A stretch of 36,687 nt of DNA from Burkholderiales bacterium (GTDB taxonomy: Bacteria > Pseudomonadota > Gammaproteobacteria > Burkholderiales > Burkholderiaceae_C), in the NCBI GenBank assembly GCA_028869005.1, contig JAGWTJ010000006.1, positions 1 through 36,687 of the forward strand. The letters run 5' to 3'. Positions 8,736 through 17,157 of this stretch are shown one piece after another. The stretch's first letter is position 1. Each line of letters opens with the position of its first letter. Under the pieces are notes generated by a model. The model made no database searches, was not told the origin of the DNA, and worked only from the letters and a program-made list of their open reading frames with translations. A program made the position numbers and the translations under genes.

Positions 8736-10154
8736 TCAGAAGAACGTCGCCTTCACCTGGAACAGCTTGTCGAGCTCGCGCACCATGCGTTTACTCGGCA
8801 CGAAGACGACCACGTGATCGTGCTGCAGGATCGTCGTGTCGTGGTGCGGGATGATGACGTGCGGCCGCGCATTCTCGGCCTCGCTGCCGTCGGCCAGGTG
8901 CAGCCCGCGCACGATGGCGCCGATCTGCGCACCCGCCGGCAGCTCGATCTCGTCGACGCGGCGCCCGGCGAGGCGGCTGTGTCGCGGGTCGCCGCGCACC
9001 ACGGCCTCGATCGCTTCGGCCGCGCCGTGGCGCAGGCTGTGCACGGCCTCGACGTCGCCGCGGCGCACGTGCGCGAGCAGTTCGCCGATGACGGCCTGGC
9101 TGGGCGAGATCGCGATGTCCAGGTCGGTGCCCTGCACCAGATCGGCGTAGGCGCGCCGGTTGATGACGGCGAGCACGCGGCGCGCACCGAGCCGCTTGGC
9201 CAGCAGGCAGGCCATGATGTTGTTCTCGTCGTCCCCGGTGAGCGCGAGGAACAGGTCCATGTCCTGCACGTTCTCGTGCCCGAGCAGGCCGGCATCGGTG
9301 GCATCGCCCTGGAGCACCAGCACCTCGGCCGGCAGTTGCGCAGCCAGGTACTCGCAGCGCGCGCGACTGGGCTCGATGATCTTCAGTGCGTGCCCGGCAT
9401 GGCTCCGGCGCGCCAGCCGCAGCCCGACCTTGCCGCCGCCGGCGATCATCAGTCGCCGCGTCGGCTCGCCCAGCTTGCCCAAAGCGCCGAGCACTTCGCG
9501 CAGGTGCGCCGTGGCGGCCAGCACGAACACCTCGTCGCCCGGCTCGATGCGCGTCGCGCCGTCGAGCTGCGCGAGCGCCCGGTTGTGGCGGTAGATGGCG
9601 ACGATGCGCATCTCGGCGCCGGGCACCAGCGCGGGGGTGTCGGCCAGCGCATGGCGCACCAGCGGACCGTCGGCCACCGCGCGCACGGCCACCAGGCTGA
9701 CGCAGCCGCGCGCGAACTCGAGCACCTGCAGCGCACTCGGGTACTCGATGAGCTTGCCGATGTAGCGCGTGACGCTCTGCTCGGGGCAGATGACCGCGTC
9801 GACCGCGAAGCCCTTCTTGTCGAGCAGCGCCGAGCCGGCGCCGAACTCGTCGCTGCGCAGCCGCGCGATCGTCGTCGGCACGCCGAACACGTCGTGCGCC
9901 ACCTTGCAGGCCACGAGGTTGGTCTCGTCCAGCGGCGCGCAGGCGATCAGCATGTCGGTGTCCTCGATGCCGCCGTCGCGCAGCACCGAGGGCTGGATGC
10001 CGTTGCCGGCCACCGTGCGCAGGTCCAGCCGCGCCTGCAGTTCGGCCAGCCGCGCCGGGTCGGTGTCGACGACGGTGATGTCGTTGCGTTCCGAAGCCAG
10101 TGCCTCGGCGACGCTCTCGCCGACGCGGCCGGCGCCCAGCACCAGGATCTTCAT
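8736..10154 (-). CDS. trkA: Trk potassium uptake regulator TrkA (peripheral, NAD-binding)
   Basis: A 472-residue protein with two tandem RCK units. The first has the Rossmann motif GAGRVGE (7-13) and the acidic end VVDTD (28-32); the second has GGGKVG (239-244). TrkC-like subdomains follow each, around 140-220 and 370-455. TrkA binds NAD(H)/ATP on the cytoplasmic face and gates TrkH, which is encoded next. Its ATG overlaps the stop of the DUF3482 GTPase gene by four bases (10151-10154), so translation is likely coupled to that GTPase. Length and motifs are normal. Confidence 0.96.
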   Translation of the reverse strand: MKILVLGAGRVGESVAEALASERNDITVVDTDPARLAELQARLDLRTVAGNGIQPSVLRDGGIEDTDMLIACAPLDETNLVACKVAHDVFGVPTTIARLRSDEFGAGSALLDKKGFAVDAVICPEQSVTRYIGKLIEYPSALQVLEFARGCVSLVAVRAVADGPLVRHALADTPALVPGAEMRIVAIYRHNRALAQLDGATRIEPGDEVFVLAATAHLREVLGALGKLGEPTRRLMIAGGGKVGLRLARRSHAGHALKIIEPSRARCEYLAAQLPAEVLVLQGDATDAGLLGHENVQDMDLFLALTGDDENNIMACLLAKRLGARRVLAVINRRAYADLVQGTDLDIAISPSQAVIGELLAHVRRGDVEAVHSLRHGAAEAIEAVVRGDPRHSRLAGRRVDEIELPAGAQIGAIVRGLHLADGSEAENARPHVIIPHHDTTILQHDHVVVFVPSKRMVRELDKLFQVKATFF

Positions 10155-11650
10155 GCCGGCGGATTGTCCGCGGCCGCCGCGGCCGGATACAGCCGCGCGA
10201 GCGTGGCGCGCAGCGCCGCGTCGACGATCGGTTGCAGCGCCGTGGCCAGGCGCTCGGCTTCGTCCGGTGCGTCCAGGCGCAAGCTGCGGCCGTGCCACAG
10301 CGACGCCAGCGCCGCCGCGTGCGGCTGCAGCGCGTCGTGCACGGCGGCCGGCCAATGCGACGGTGCCTCGCCGGGCGTCCAGTCGCCGCGGCCGCGTCCG
10401 AAGTGCGCGACCGCCAGGTAGCGCAGCAGCGCCGCCTCGACCAGCGCGGGCATCGCCTCGTCGTCCCAGCGGATCCAGTCGCGATCGGTGCCGCGCACGA
10501 CGTTCAGGCCACGCGCCAGCCCGGCGGCACCTAAAGCGCCGAGGACGCCGCCGGCAATCAGGCCGCCGCCGAGCGTGAGGCCTCCGGTGACGAGGTCGGC
10601 CTTGAGACCGGTCAGCGCGCCGGTGAGCGCGCCGCCCAGCACCGCGGCGCGGCCCTCGGGCACGCGCCGGCGCTGCTGCACCTGGCCGGCGACGCGCGCC
10701 AGCACTTCGACCAGCGGGTCACCGTCGGCGCGGCCGCCGACATGGTGCAGTTCGAGCAGCGCCTGCGTGCCGCTGCGCACCTCCTGCTCGAGCGCCTGCT
10801 CGAGCGCACGCTGCGCGCGCGCCGCCGGATCTTGCCCCTCGCCAGGCACGAGGCGCGCGCCGAACTGGCGCAGCCGATCGGCCCAGCCGGCCTCGCCCTT
10901 GTCGTCCAGGGCAACGCGCGCCGCCGCGCTGCGGCCGAGGCTCGCGGCGACCAGACGTGTCGCCTCGGTGAACTGCACCTCGCGTGCCGCGCTCCAGCAC
11001 GCGGCCAGCCGCGCCATGGACAGCGCGCGCTCGCCGTCGAGCGCGCGCGCGACGGCGTCGAGCAGCGTGCGCTCCTGTACCCAGCAGCGCGCGAAGGCGT
11101 CCAGCGGCAGCACGCCCCGCACGCTGTCGGCGGCCGGGCCGCGCGCGAAGCGCTCGCGCCAGCCGGCCAGCTCGGCCGCCTCGTCGGCGGCGGCCAGCGG
11201 CGCGCCGAGCTGGTTGAGCAGCACGACGACGGGCTTGCCGACCCAGGCCAGCAATTCCATCTCCGCCGCCAGGTAGCCGGCCTGCGGCTCGCTGGCGTTG
11301 ACCAGGTAAAGCAGCACGTCGCTCGCGTCGCGCACGTGACGCAGCGTCTGCTGGTCGGACCAGAAGGCGCGGTCGCGCCAGCGGTCCCAGACCTCTGCCA
11401 GCAGCCAGCCGACGGGGCTTTCGCGCTGGCGCATGCGGCGCACCAGACGCACGCTGTCGCCGAAGCCGGGCGTGTCCCACAGCAGCAGGCGATCGCCCTC
11501 GGCCGTCGTCACCAGCTCGTGGCGCTCGGCGAACTCGGTGACGTGCGCGGCGTCGCGCACCTCGCCCACGTCGGTGCCGAGCAGCGTGCGCGCCAGCGCC
11601 GTCTTGCCGACGTTGGTGTGCGCGAGCAGCGTGAGCGCGACGTCGGTCAT
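10151..11650 (-). CDS. DUF3482-family GTPase with C-terminal hydrophobic glycine-rich segment
   Basis: A 499-residue protein. The N-terminal TrmE/Era-like G domain has the P-loop LLAHTNVGKTALARTLLG and the G3 motif DTPGF. The position expected for the NKxD motif reads LLNQLG, a degenerate form, so nucleotide specificity may be unusual. The C-terminal half (DUF3482) has a Gly/Ala/Leu-rich stretch of about 45 residues beginning LGGALTGALTGLKADL, which could insert into or bind a membrane. It is coupled by 4-base overlaps both to the DUF2868 membrane-protein gene upstream (11647-11650) and to trkA downstream (10151-10154). From general knowledge, DUF2868 and DUF3482 genes often occur as a pair of unknown function. 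Role in K+ transport is only suggested by context. Confidence 0.88.
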   Translation of the reverse strand: MTDVALTLLAHTNVGKTALARTLLGTDVGEVRDAAHVTEFAERHELVTTAEGDRLLLWDTPGFGDSVRLVRRMRQRESPVGWLLAEVWDRWRDRAFWSDQQTLRHVRDASDVLLYLVNASEPQAGYLAAEMELLAWVGKPVVVLLNQLGAPLAAADEAAELAGWRERFARGPAADSVRGVLPLDAFARCWVQERTLLDAVARALDGERALSMARLAACWSAAREVQFTEATRLVAASLGRSAAARVALDDKGEAGWADRLRQFGARLVPGEGQDPAARAQRALEQALEQEVRSGTQALLELHHVGGRADGDPLVEVLARVAGQVQQRRRVPEGRAAVLGGALTGALTGLKADLVTGGLTLGGGLIAGGVLGALGAAGLARGLNVVRGTDRDWIRWDDEAMPALVEAALLRYLAVAHFGRGRGDWTPGEAPSHWPAAVHDALQPHAAALASLWHGRSLRLDAPDEAERLATALQPIVDAALRATLARLYPAAAAADNPPA

Positions 11651-13209
11651 CGCCGGCCGGCCGAGGTCTTGTTCGACGCCTGCGCGAGCACTGCGTCGAG
11701 CGCCTCCTCGAGAGCCTCGGCAGCGCGGGCTGGCGGCGGCACCTGCAGCGCCACGGCCGCCAGCGCGAGCCCGTGCGCGGCCGCCAGTTGCTGCCAGGCG
11801 GCACGCCGCTCGGCCACCCGCGCCGGCAACGCGGCGAAGCGGCGCTCGAACTCCGCCAGGTCGACCAGCACCAGCAGCGGCGGCGACGGCGGCGACGTTG
11901 CGCTCAGCGCGGCCAGAAAGCGGCCCTGCGCCTCGGGCTCGGGTGTGGCCGCGGCATCGAACAGGGCCACGCGCAGCGTCGTCCCGAGCGGCGCTGCGGC
12001 GGTCGCCGCTGTCGATCCTGTCGTCGCTGTCGTTGCTGTCGCCGCGCTCGCCGCTGTCGTCGCCGCCGTCTCCTCGTCGCCATAGGCCACCACCGGCGCG
12101 AAACCGATCTGCACGCCTTCGCCGAACACGCGCGCCAGCAGCTCGCGCAGGCCGAGCACGGCTTGCGGCGACGGTGCGTTGCCGTGCGGCAGCACCAGCA
12201 GCCGGGCGCGCGCCCGGTGGGCCTGGGTGAACAGGCGCTGGTAGTACGGCTCGGCCAGATCGATGACGAAGCGGCGTGCGCGCCGCGCCGCGACGAGCGC
12301 GTTCCACAGCGCCAGCAGCGAGCGCGGCGCGGCGACGCCGAGCGCCAGAGTCGTCGCCGTGAGGTGGATCCAGGGCGCAGCGCTGGCCGTCGCGACGGAC
12401 CCGGGCACCAGCCGCAGCGCCGCAAACCCGGCGGCATCGGGCAGCGCGATGCCGGTGACCCAGCTGGCCGGCGCCAGCAGCGTGGCCAGCAGGGCGTGCA
12501 CCACCGCGGGCTCGACGAAGGTGCTTTGCCAGCCGGCGCGCAGGTCGAACACCAGGCCGCGCAGATACATGCCGGCGATCAGCCCGCCGGCCAGCGCCGC
12601 AGCGGCCACGTGCAGCAGCAGCGCGGCGCGCGCGCCGAGCAGCGGCAGGCTGCGCTCGGCCCAATCGGCGGCAAAGGTCGCCAGGGGTTTCAATGCCGAC
12701 GCGCCGCGCGGCACACCGCGCCCGCGCAGCCCGGCGCGCACTGCGCGCCGCAGCGCCCCGCGGCCGCCTGCGGCGCGACTAGGCCGCAGTGCATGCACGA
12801 CGATGGCCAGATAGACCAGCAGGTTCCAGCCGAGCACCGCCAGCCAGGGCGGCGCCAGCAGGTCGAGCGTGCGGCCGCCGAGCGCGTCGCCGGCAAGGCC
12901 GAACCCGAGGCCGAGCAAAGCCGCCACCAGCACCCAGCCAGCGCGCCAGCCGCCGCCCGCGGCCGCCGCAGCCAGCGGCTTGCTGCGCGCCAGCAGCCTT
13001 TCGCAGGCGTGACGGGCGCGGGCCACCAGCCATTCGCGCGCCGGCGCCGCGGCGCCTACGGTCTCGTTGGCCAGCCGCGTTGCCCAGGCCGCGTCCTCGG
13101 CCGACCACAGCGCCGCAGGCATCTGCCCCGCAGGCGCCGTCTCGCAGGCACGCACGAGCAGCACGCGGCGCGCAGTGGCTTCGTCGAGGACGGCGGTGTC
13201 GTCAGTCAC
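11647..13209 (-). CDS. DUF2868 domain membrane protein
   Basis: About 520 residues from the GTG at 13207-13209. I prefer it because the protein then opens with DEATARRVLLVRACE, the usual DUF2868 beginning. An earlier in-frame GTG at 13288-13290 would add 27 residues. At least four hydrophobic segments are visible: WVLVAALLGLGFGLAG, WLAVLGWNLLVYLAIVV, ALLLHVAAAALAGGLIAG and a stretch ending LALGVAAPRSLLALW. This suggests an inner-membrane protein with a soluble C-terminal region. That region is interrupted by a Thr/Ala-only low-complexity run encoded near 11991-12075. The gene ends in a 4-base overlap with the DUF3482 GTPase. Function unknown. A 9-bp perfect hairpin ends one base before the chosen start. 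Confidence 0.82.
   Translation of the reverse strand: MTDDTAVLDEATARRVLLVRACETAPAGQMPAALWSAEDAAWATRLANETVGAAAPAREWLVARARHACERLLARSKPLAAAAAGGGWRAGWVLVAALLGLGFGLAGDALGGRTLDLLAPPWLAVLGWNLLVYLAIVVHALRPSRAAGGRGALRRAVRAGLRGRGVPRGASALKPLATFAADWAERSLPLLGARAALLLHVAAAALAGGLIAGMYLRGLVFDLRAGWQSTFVEPAVVHALLATLLAPASWVTGIALPDAAGFAALRLVPGSVATASAAPWIHLTATTLALGVAAPRSLLALWNALVAARRARRFVIDLAEPYYQRLFTQAHRARARLLVLPHGNAPSPQAVLGLRELLARVFGEGVQIGFAPVVAYGDEETAATTAASAATATTATTGSTAATAAAPLGTTLRVALFDAAATPEPEAQGRFLAALSATSPPSPPLLVLVDLAEFERRFAALPARVAERRAAWQQLAAAHGLALAAVALQVPPPARAAEALEEALDAVLAQASNKTSAGRR
11991..12075 (-). repeat. Low-complexity Thr/Ala-coding tract inside the DUF2868 gene
   Basis: The plus strand shows repeated, imperfect copies of cgctgtcg and related steps (gccgctgtcg, tcgtcgctgtcg, ttgctgtcg, gccgctgtcgtcg). 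On the coding strand this gives a run of roughly 25 residues made almost only of Thr and Ala with one Gly-Ser. It looks like an in-frame expansion by slippage in a loop between two conserved parts of the protein. Confidence 0.75.
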
Positions 13210-13210
13210 G

Positions 13211-13234
13211 GCTTGGCGCAATGTAGCGCCAAGC
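13211..13234 (-). promoter_or_regulatory. Perfect 9-bp hairpin immediately upstream of the DUF2868 start
   Basis: gcttggcgc and gcgccaagc are exact reverse complements separated by aatgta. On the minus-strand transcript the stem ends one base before the GTG at 13209, where a ribosome site would lie. No T-tract follows, so a classical terminator is unlikely. If translation instead starts at 13290, the hairpin lies within the coding region. Confidence 0.55.
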
Positions 13235-13267
13235 AGGAGCTCGCAGATTGCAGCTCGCAGCCCACAA

Positions 13268-13285
13268 CCGGCAGACAGCTGCCGG
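13268..13285 (-). terminator. Hairpin downstream of the LuxR-type gene, possible terminator
   Basis: ccggcag and ctgccgg form a perfect 7-bp stem with a 4-base loop (acag), 20 bases after the stop codon of the LuxR-type gene. There is no T-run, so intrinsic termination is uncertain. Confidence 0.35.
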
Positions 13286-13305
13286 CGCACGCTGGGGTGC
13301 CGGCG

Positions 13306-13926
13306 TCAGCCGGCGTGCATCAGCGCCACGAGTTGCGCCTGGCTGTGCGTGCCGGTCTTCTCGTACATCTCGCCGACATGCGTGCGCACGGTCGAGATCT
13401 TCACGCCCAGCACCTGGGCGGCATGAACCGGCCGCATGCCGGCGCACAGCAACTCGGCCAGGCGCGCCTGCGTGCGCGTGAAGCGAAAGCGCCGGCGCAT
13501 CGCGTCGCCGCGCGCCGGTGGCAGGTGCTCGATGCGCACCAGCACCCAGCAGCCGCCGGCCGCAGCGTCACCGGCGTGCAGCGGCTCGAGCATGAGCTGC
13601 ATCGGCGCGCCGTCGGCTTCGAGCGACAACACCACGCGGCGTCCGGCCGCGATCTCGGGCTGCCAGCGGCTCACCGGCACCCAGCGTCCGCACTGGCGCA
13701 CAGCGAGTCGGCCGCCGGCATCGAGCCACAGGCCGTCGCAGCGCTCGATGCGACGCGCCAGCGCCGCGTTGGCCTCGAGCACGACACCTCGAGCGTCGGC
13801 GACCGCCAGCGGCGTGTCCAGGTGCTGCAGCAGGCACTGGCCGAGCGCGGCGAGGCGTTGCAGGCGCGCCGGCGCAAGCGGCGCGGCAGCCGAGTCGGAA
13901 GAAGGATGGACGGTGCTCGACGGCAT
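13306..13926 (-). CDS. LuxR-type transcriptional regulator with PAS-like N-terminal domain
   Basis: A 206-residue protein. The start ATG (13924-13926) is fixed by a perfect GGAGGT five bases upstream; longer in-frame starts lack this. The C-terminal LuxR/GerE helix-turn-helix (147-203) reads FTRTQARLAELLCAGMRP, then AAQVLGVKISTVRTHVGEMY, and ends near the C-terminus, as is usual. Residues 25-135 resemble a PAS-like sensor (LDTPLAVADARGVVLEANAAL). There is no receiver domain with a phospho-Asp and no autoinducer-binding domain, so the signal is unknown. It is probably monocistronic: 135 bases separate it from the acyl-CoA dehydrogenase gene, and hairpins follow it. Its target cannot be read; the DUF2868-trk operon downstream is a candidate only by position. 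Confidence 0.88.
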   Translation of the reverse strand: MPSSTVHPSSDSAAAPLAPARLQRLAALGQCLLQHLDTPLAVADARGVVLEANAALARRIERCDGLWLDAGGRLAVRQCGRWVPVSRWQPEIAAGRRVVLSLEADGAPMQLMLEPLHAGDAAAGGCWVLVRIEHLPPARGDAMRRRFRFTRTQARLAELLCAGMRPVHAAQVLGVKISTVRTHVGEMYEKTGTHSQAQLVALMHAG

Positions 13927-14061
13927 GTGGACCTCCGGTGTCGATGGCCGCATTGCAGCGCCCGGCGTCCGCGCGCCGAATGACACCGAGGTATCCCTCC
14001 CGGCCGTCTGCACCGGCCATGCCAGCGCCCGGCCCGCCACACGCGGCGGCCGCTGCACCGG

Positions 14062-15192
14062 CTACGCCAGTGCCCGGCCGATCAGGATCTTCTGCACCTC
14101 GCTCGTGCCCTCGTAGATCTGGGCCACGCGCACGTCGCGGTAGATGCGCTCGACGGGAAAGTCGCTGACGTAGCCGTAGCCGCCGAAGACCTGGATCGCG
14201 GCCGAGCATACGCGCTCGGCCATCTCGCTGGCGAACAGCTTGGCCATCGCCGCCTCCTTCAGGCAGGGCCGGCCGGCGTCCTTGAGCACGGCGGCGTGCC
14301 GGATGAGCTGGCGCGCGGCCTCGATCTGCGTCGCGCATTCGGCGAGCTTGAACTGCACCGCCTGGTGCTCGAAGATCGGCTGACCGAAGCTCCGGCGCTG
14401 CTTGCTGTAGGCTAGCGCCGCGTCGAAGGCCGCACGCGCCATGCCGAGCGCCTGGCTGGCGATGCCGATGCGTCCTCCTTCGAGGCCGGCCAGCGCGATG
14501 CGCAGGCCCATGCCCTCGTCGCCGATCCGGTTGGCTGCGGGCACGCGGCAGCCCTCGAGCACGATCTGCGCCGTGTCGCTCGCGTGCTGGCCCATCTTGT
14601 CTTCGACGCGCGCCACCACGTAGCCGGGGCTGGCGGTGGGCACGACGAAGGCGCTGATGCCCTTCTTGCCGGCGGCCTTGTCGGTGACGGCCATGACGAT
14701 GGCCAGGTCGCCGTTCTTGCCGCTGGTGATGAACTGCTTGACGCCGTCGAGTACGTAGTGGTCGCCGTCGCGTCGCGCCGTGGTGCGCAGGCCGCCGGCT
14801 TCGGAGCCGACGTGCGGCTCGGTCAGGCAGAACGCGCCCAGCATGTCGCCGCGCGCCAGCGGCACGAGGAAGCGCTGCTTCTGCGCCTCGTCGCCGAAGC
14901 CCATCAGGATCGAGCACACCGGGCAGTTGTTGACGCTGACGACGGTGCTGGTGGCGCCGTCGCCGGCGGCGATCTCCTCGACGATGATCGAGAGCGCCAG
15001 GTAGTCGAGCCCCGCGCCGCCCCATTGCTCCGGTACGGCCACGCCGTAGCAGCCCAGGTCGGCCAGGCCGCGCAGCTCGGCCTTCGGGAAGTGATGGCTC
15101 TTGTCCCAGGCCGCCGCCTGCGGCGCGATGCGCTCCTGCACGAAGCTGCGCACGGCGTCCTGCACGGCCAGATGGTCGTCGCTCAACAGCAT
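14062..15192 (-). CDS. Acyl-CoA dehydrogenase (short/medium-chain or branched-chain type)
   Basis: A 376-residue flavoprotein of the standard acyl-CoA dehydrogenase length. Signature 1 is visible as GAFCLTEPHVGSEAG. The region FGGYGYVSDFPVERIYRDVRVAQIYEGTSE near the C-terminus carries the catalytic base at Glu361, the position used by short- and medium-chain enzymes and unlike the internal Glu of the isovaleryl-CoA enzyme at 20397-21575. It forms the alpha,beta double bond of an acyl-CoA and passes electrons to ETF. The ATG has GGAGG upstream. It is the last gene of the ivd-to-dehydrogenase run, 32 bases after the LysE gene. Exact chain-length preference cannot be determined. Confidence 0.92.
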   Translation of the reverse strand: MLLSDDHLAVQDAVRSFVQERIAPQAAAWDKSHHFPKAELRGLADLGCYGVAVPEQWGGAGLDYLALSIIVEEIAAGDGATSTVVSVNNCPVCSILMGFGDEAQKQRFLVPLARGDMLGAFCLTEPHVGSEAGGLRTTARRDGDHYVLDGVKQFITSGKNGDLAIVMAVTDKAAGKKGISAFVVPTASPGYVVARVEDKMGQHASDTAQIVLEGCRVPAANRIGDEGMGLRIALAGLEGGRIGIASQALGMARAAFDAALAYSKQRRSFGQPIFEHQAVQFKLAECATQIEAARQLIRHAAVLKDAGRPCLKEAAMAKLFASEMAERVCSAAIQVFGGYGYVSDFPVERIYRDVRVAQIYEGTSEVQKILIGRALA

Positions 15193-15224
15193 CGCGTTCC
15201 TCCCGTGGCCCGCATCCGGGCCGC

Positions 15225-15902
15225 TCACGCGCCGGCCGGGCGCTCGCGCAGCAGCCGCAGCGCCAGGCCGACGAAGAGCAGCCCGCCGGCCGCGCCCGTC
15301 CAGCGACGCAGGCGTTCGCTCGCGCTCGCCTGCCCCAGGCGCGCCGCCAGCGCCACCAGCACGAGCAGGAACAGCAGGCTCTGCAGCGAGAACCACGCAC
15401 CCAGCAACAGCAGCGAGCCGGTACGGCTCGGCGTGGCCGCGGGTACGAACTGCGGCAGGAAGGCGAGGAAGAACAGTGGCATCTTCGGGTTGAGCAGGTT
15501 GGACAGCAGCCCGACGCGCCACTCGCCCAGGCCGCTGCGCGTCGCCGCCTTCGGCACGGCCGGCGCGTCGGGCGCGGCGCGCCGCGCGCGAACCAGCATG
15601 CCGACGCCGAGCCAGGCCAGGTACGCCGCGCCGGCCCATTGCACGATGTGCAGCGCGGCTGGATAGAGCGCGATCAGCGCCGCCAGCCCGAACGCCGCGC
15701 CGAGCGCATGCACGACGCAGCCGGCGGTGATGCCCAGCGCCGCGGCGGCGCCGGCGCGCGCGCCGCCGGCCAGCGTGCGACTGACGGTGAGCAGCACGTC
15801 GACGCCCGGCGTCGCATTGAGCACGAAGATCGCGGCCGCGAACACCGCAGCCTGCGCGCCCGCGGGCAGCAGCGCCGGCACGGACGCGCCGCCGTCAAGC
15901 AC
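15225..15902 (-). CDS. LysE/RhtB-family amino acid exporter
   Basis: A 225-residue membrane protein of LysE family size with about six hydrophobic segments. The first is followed by the family motif FVLNATPGVDVLLTVSRTLAGGARAG, close to the conserved NPxPGP region, and NLLNPKMPLFFLAFLPQF is the typical second conserved block. It likely exports an amino acid or related metabolite. The start is taken at GTG (15900-15902); no ribosome site supports it and no better ATG is nearby. It lies 64 bases after the thiolase gene and 32 before the acyl-CoA dehydrogenase. In a leucine-degradation setting it might relieve amino acid excess, but the substrate is not visible. Confidence 0.88.
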   Translation of the reverse strand: MLDGGASVPALLPAGAQAAVFAAAIFVLNATPGVDVLLTVSRTLAGGARAGAAAALGITAGCVVHALGAAFGLAALIALYPAALHIVQWAGAAYLAWLGVGMLVRARRAAPDAPAVPKAATRSGLGEWRVGLLSNLLNPKMPLFFLAFLPQFVPAATPSRTGSLLLLGAWFSLQSLLFLLVLVALAARLGQASASERLRRWTGAAGGLLFVGLALRLLRERPAGA

Positions 15903-15966
15903 GTGCGACCCGGCCGCGTCGCCCGACGCCCGAGGCAGCGAACCGCGAACTCACCGCAGTCTGCCT

Positions 15967-17145
15967 TCAGACCATCTCGACAGCCAGCGCCGTCGCTTCG
16001 CCGCCGCCGATGCACAGCGTCGCGACACCGCGCTTCTTGCCGTACTTGCGCAAGGCGCCGAGCAGCGTGACGACGATGCGCGCACCGCTGGCGCCGATCG
16101 GGTGGCCGAGTGCACAGGCGCCGCCGTGCACGTTGACGATCTCGTGCGGGAGCTTGAATTCGCTCATCGCGGCCAGCGTGACGGCGGCGAACGCCTCGTT
16201 GACTTCCCACAAGTCGACCTGGCCGCTGCTCCAGCCGGCCTTCTTCAGCACCTTGGCGATGGCGCCGATCGGCGCCGTCGTGAACCACTCGGGCGCCTGC
16301 GCGTGCACGGCGTGGCCCACGATGCGGGCGATCGGCTTGCAGCCGCGCGCCTTGGCGGTGCTTTCGCGCATCAGCACCAGCGCGGCGGCGCCGTCGCTGA
16401 TCGAGCTGGCGTTGGCGGCGGTGATGGTGCCGTCCTTCTTGAACGCGGGCTTGAGGCCCGGGATCTTGTCGAGCTTGGCCTTGAAGGGCTGCTCGTCGCG
16501 CTTGACGACCGTGTCGCCCGCCTTGCCGGAGAGCGTGACCGGCGCCATCTCCCAGTCGAAGCTGCCGTCCTCGTTGGCCTGCTTGGCGCGCGTGGTGGAG
16601 GCGATGGCGAACTGGTCCTGCGCCTCACGCGTGAAGCCGTACTTGGCGACGCAGCTCTCGGCGAACACGCCCATCGCCTTGCCGCGCTCGTAGGCGTCCT
16701 CGAGGCCGTCCATCGCCATGTGATCGAACATCTGCGCGGCGCCGTAGCGCACGCCCTTGCGCGCGAACACGAGGTGCGGCGCGTTGGTCATGCTCTCCAT
16801 GCCGCCGGCCACCATGACCTCGGCCGTGCCGGCCGTCAGCATGTCGTGCGCGAACATCGCGGCGCGCATGCCGCTGCCGCACATCTTGCTGAGCGTGACG
16901 GCGCCGGTGCTGTCGGGCAGCCCGGCCTTGCGCATCGCCTGGCGCGCCGGCGCCTGGCCCTGGCCGGCCATCAGGCAGTTGCCGAACAGCACCTCGTCGA
17001 CGGCGTCGCCGGTAAGGCCGGCACGCTCGACGGCGGCCTTGATGGCGACGGCGCCGAGTTCCCAGGCCGCGAGGTTGGCGAAGTCGCCGAGCAAGCCGCC
17101 GATGGGCGTGCGGGCGGCGGAGACGATGACGATCGGATCGGCCAT
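15967..17145 (-). CDS. Acetyl-CoA C-acetyltransferase (thiolase II)
   Basis: A 392-residue biosynthetic-type thiolase. The catalytic residues are Cys89 (SKMCGSGM), His348 (GHPIGASG) and Cys378 (LCIGGGE), the same numbers as in the classical Zoogloea enzyme. It interconverts two acetyl-CoA with acetoacetyl-CoA and would complete leucine breakdown after acetoacetate activation, or feed polyhydroxybutyrate synthesis. No phaB or phaC gene is in the window. The ATG has a GGAG element upstream and lies 12 bases after the aceK stop, so the two are probably co-transcribed. The symbols atoB and phaA would both be possible, so I leave the field empty. Confidence 0.95.
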   Translation of the reverse strand: MADPIVIVSAARTPIGGLLGDFANLAAWELGAVAIKAAVERAGLTGDAVDEVLFGNCLMAGQGQAPARQAMRKAGLPDSTGAVTLSKMCGSGMRAAMFAHDMLTAGTAEVMVAGGMESMTNAPHLVFARKGVRYGAAQMFDHMAMDGLEDAYERGKAMGVFAESCVAKYGFTREAQDQFAIASTTRAKQANEDGSFDWEMAPVTLSGKAGDTVVKRDEQPFKAKLDKIPGLKPAFKKDGTITAANASSISDGAAALVLMRESTAKARGCKPIARIVGHAVHAQAPEWFTTAPIGAIAKVLKKAGWSSGQVDLWEVNEAFAAVTLAAMSEFKLPHEIVNVHGGACALGHPIGASGARIVVTLLGALRKYGKKRGVATLCIGGGEATALAVEMV

Positions 17146-17157
17146 GGCCAGACTCCT

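Noticed and set aside
12001-12070. Repeated short units suggesting a CRISPR or satellite array
   Set aside because: Units are 8-10 bases, imperfect, have no spacers and stay in frame within the DUF2868 gene, so this is a low-complexity coding tract.
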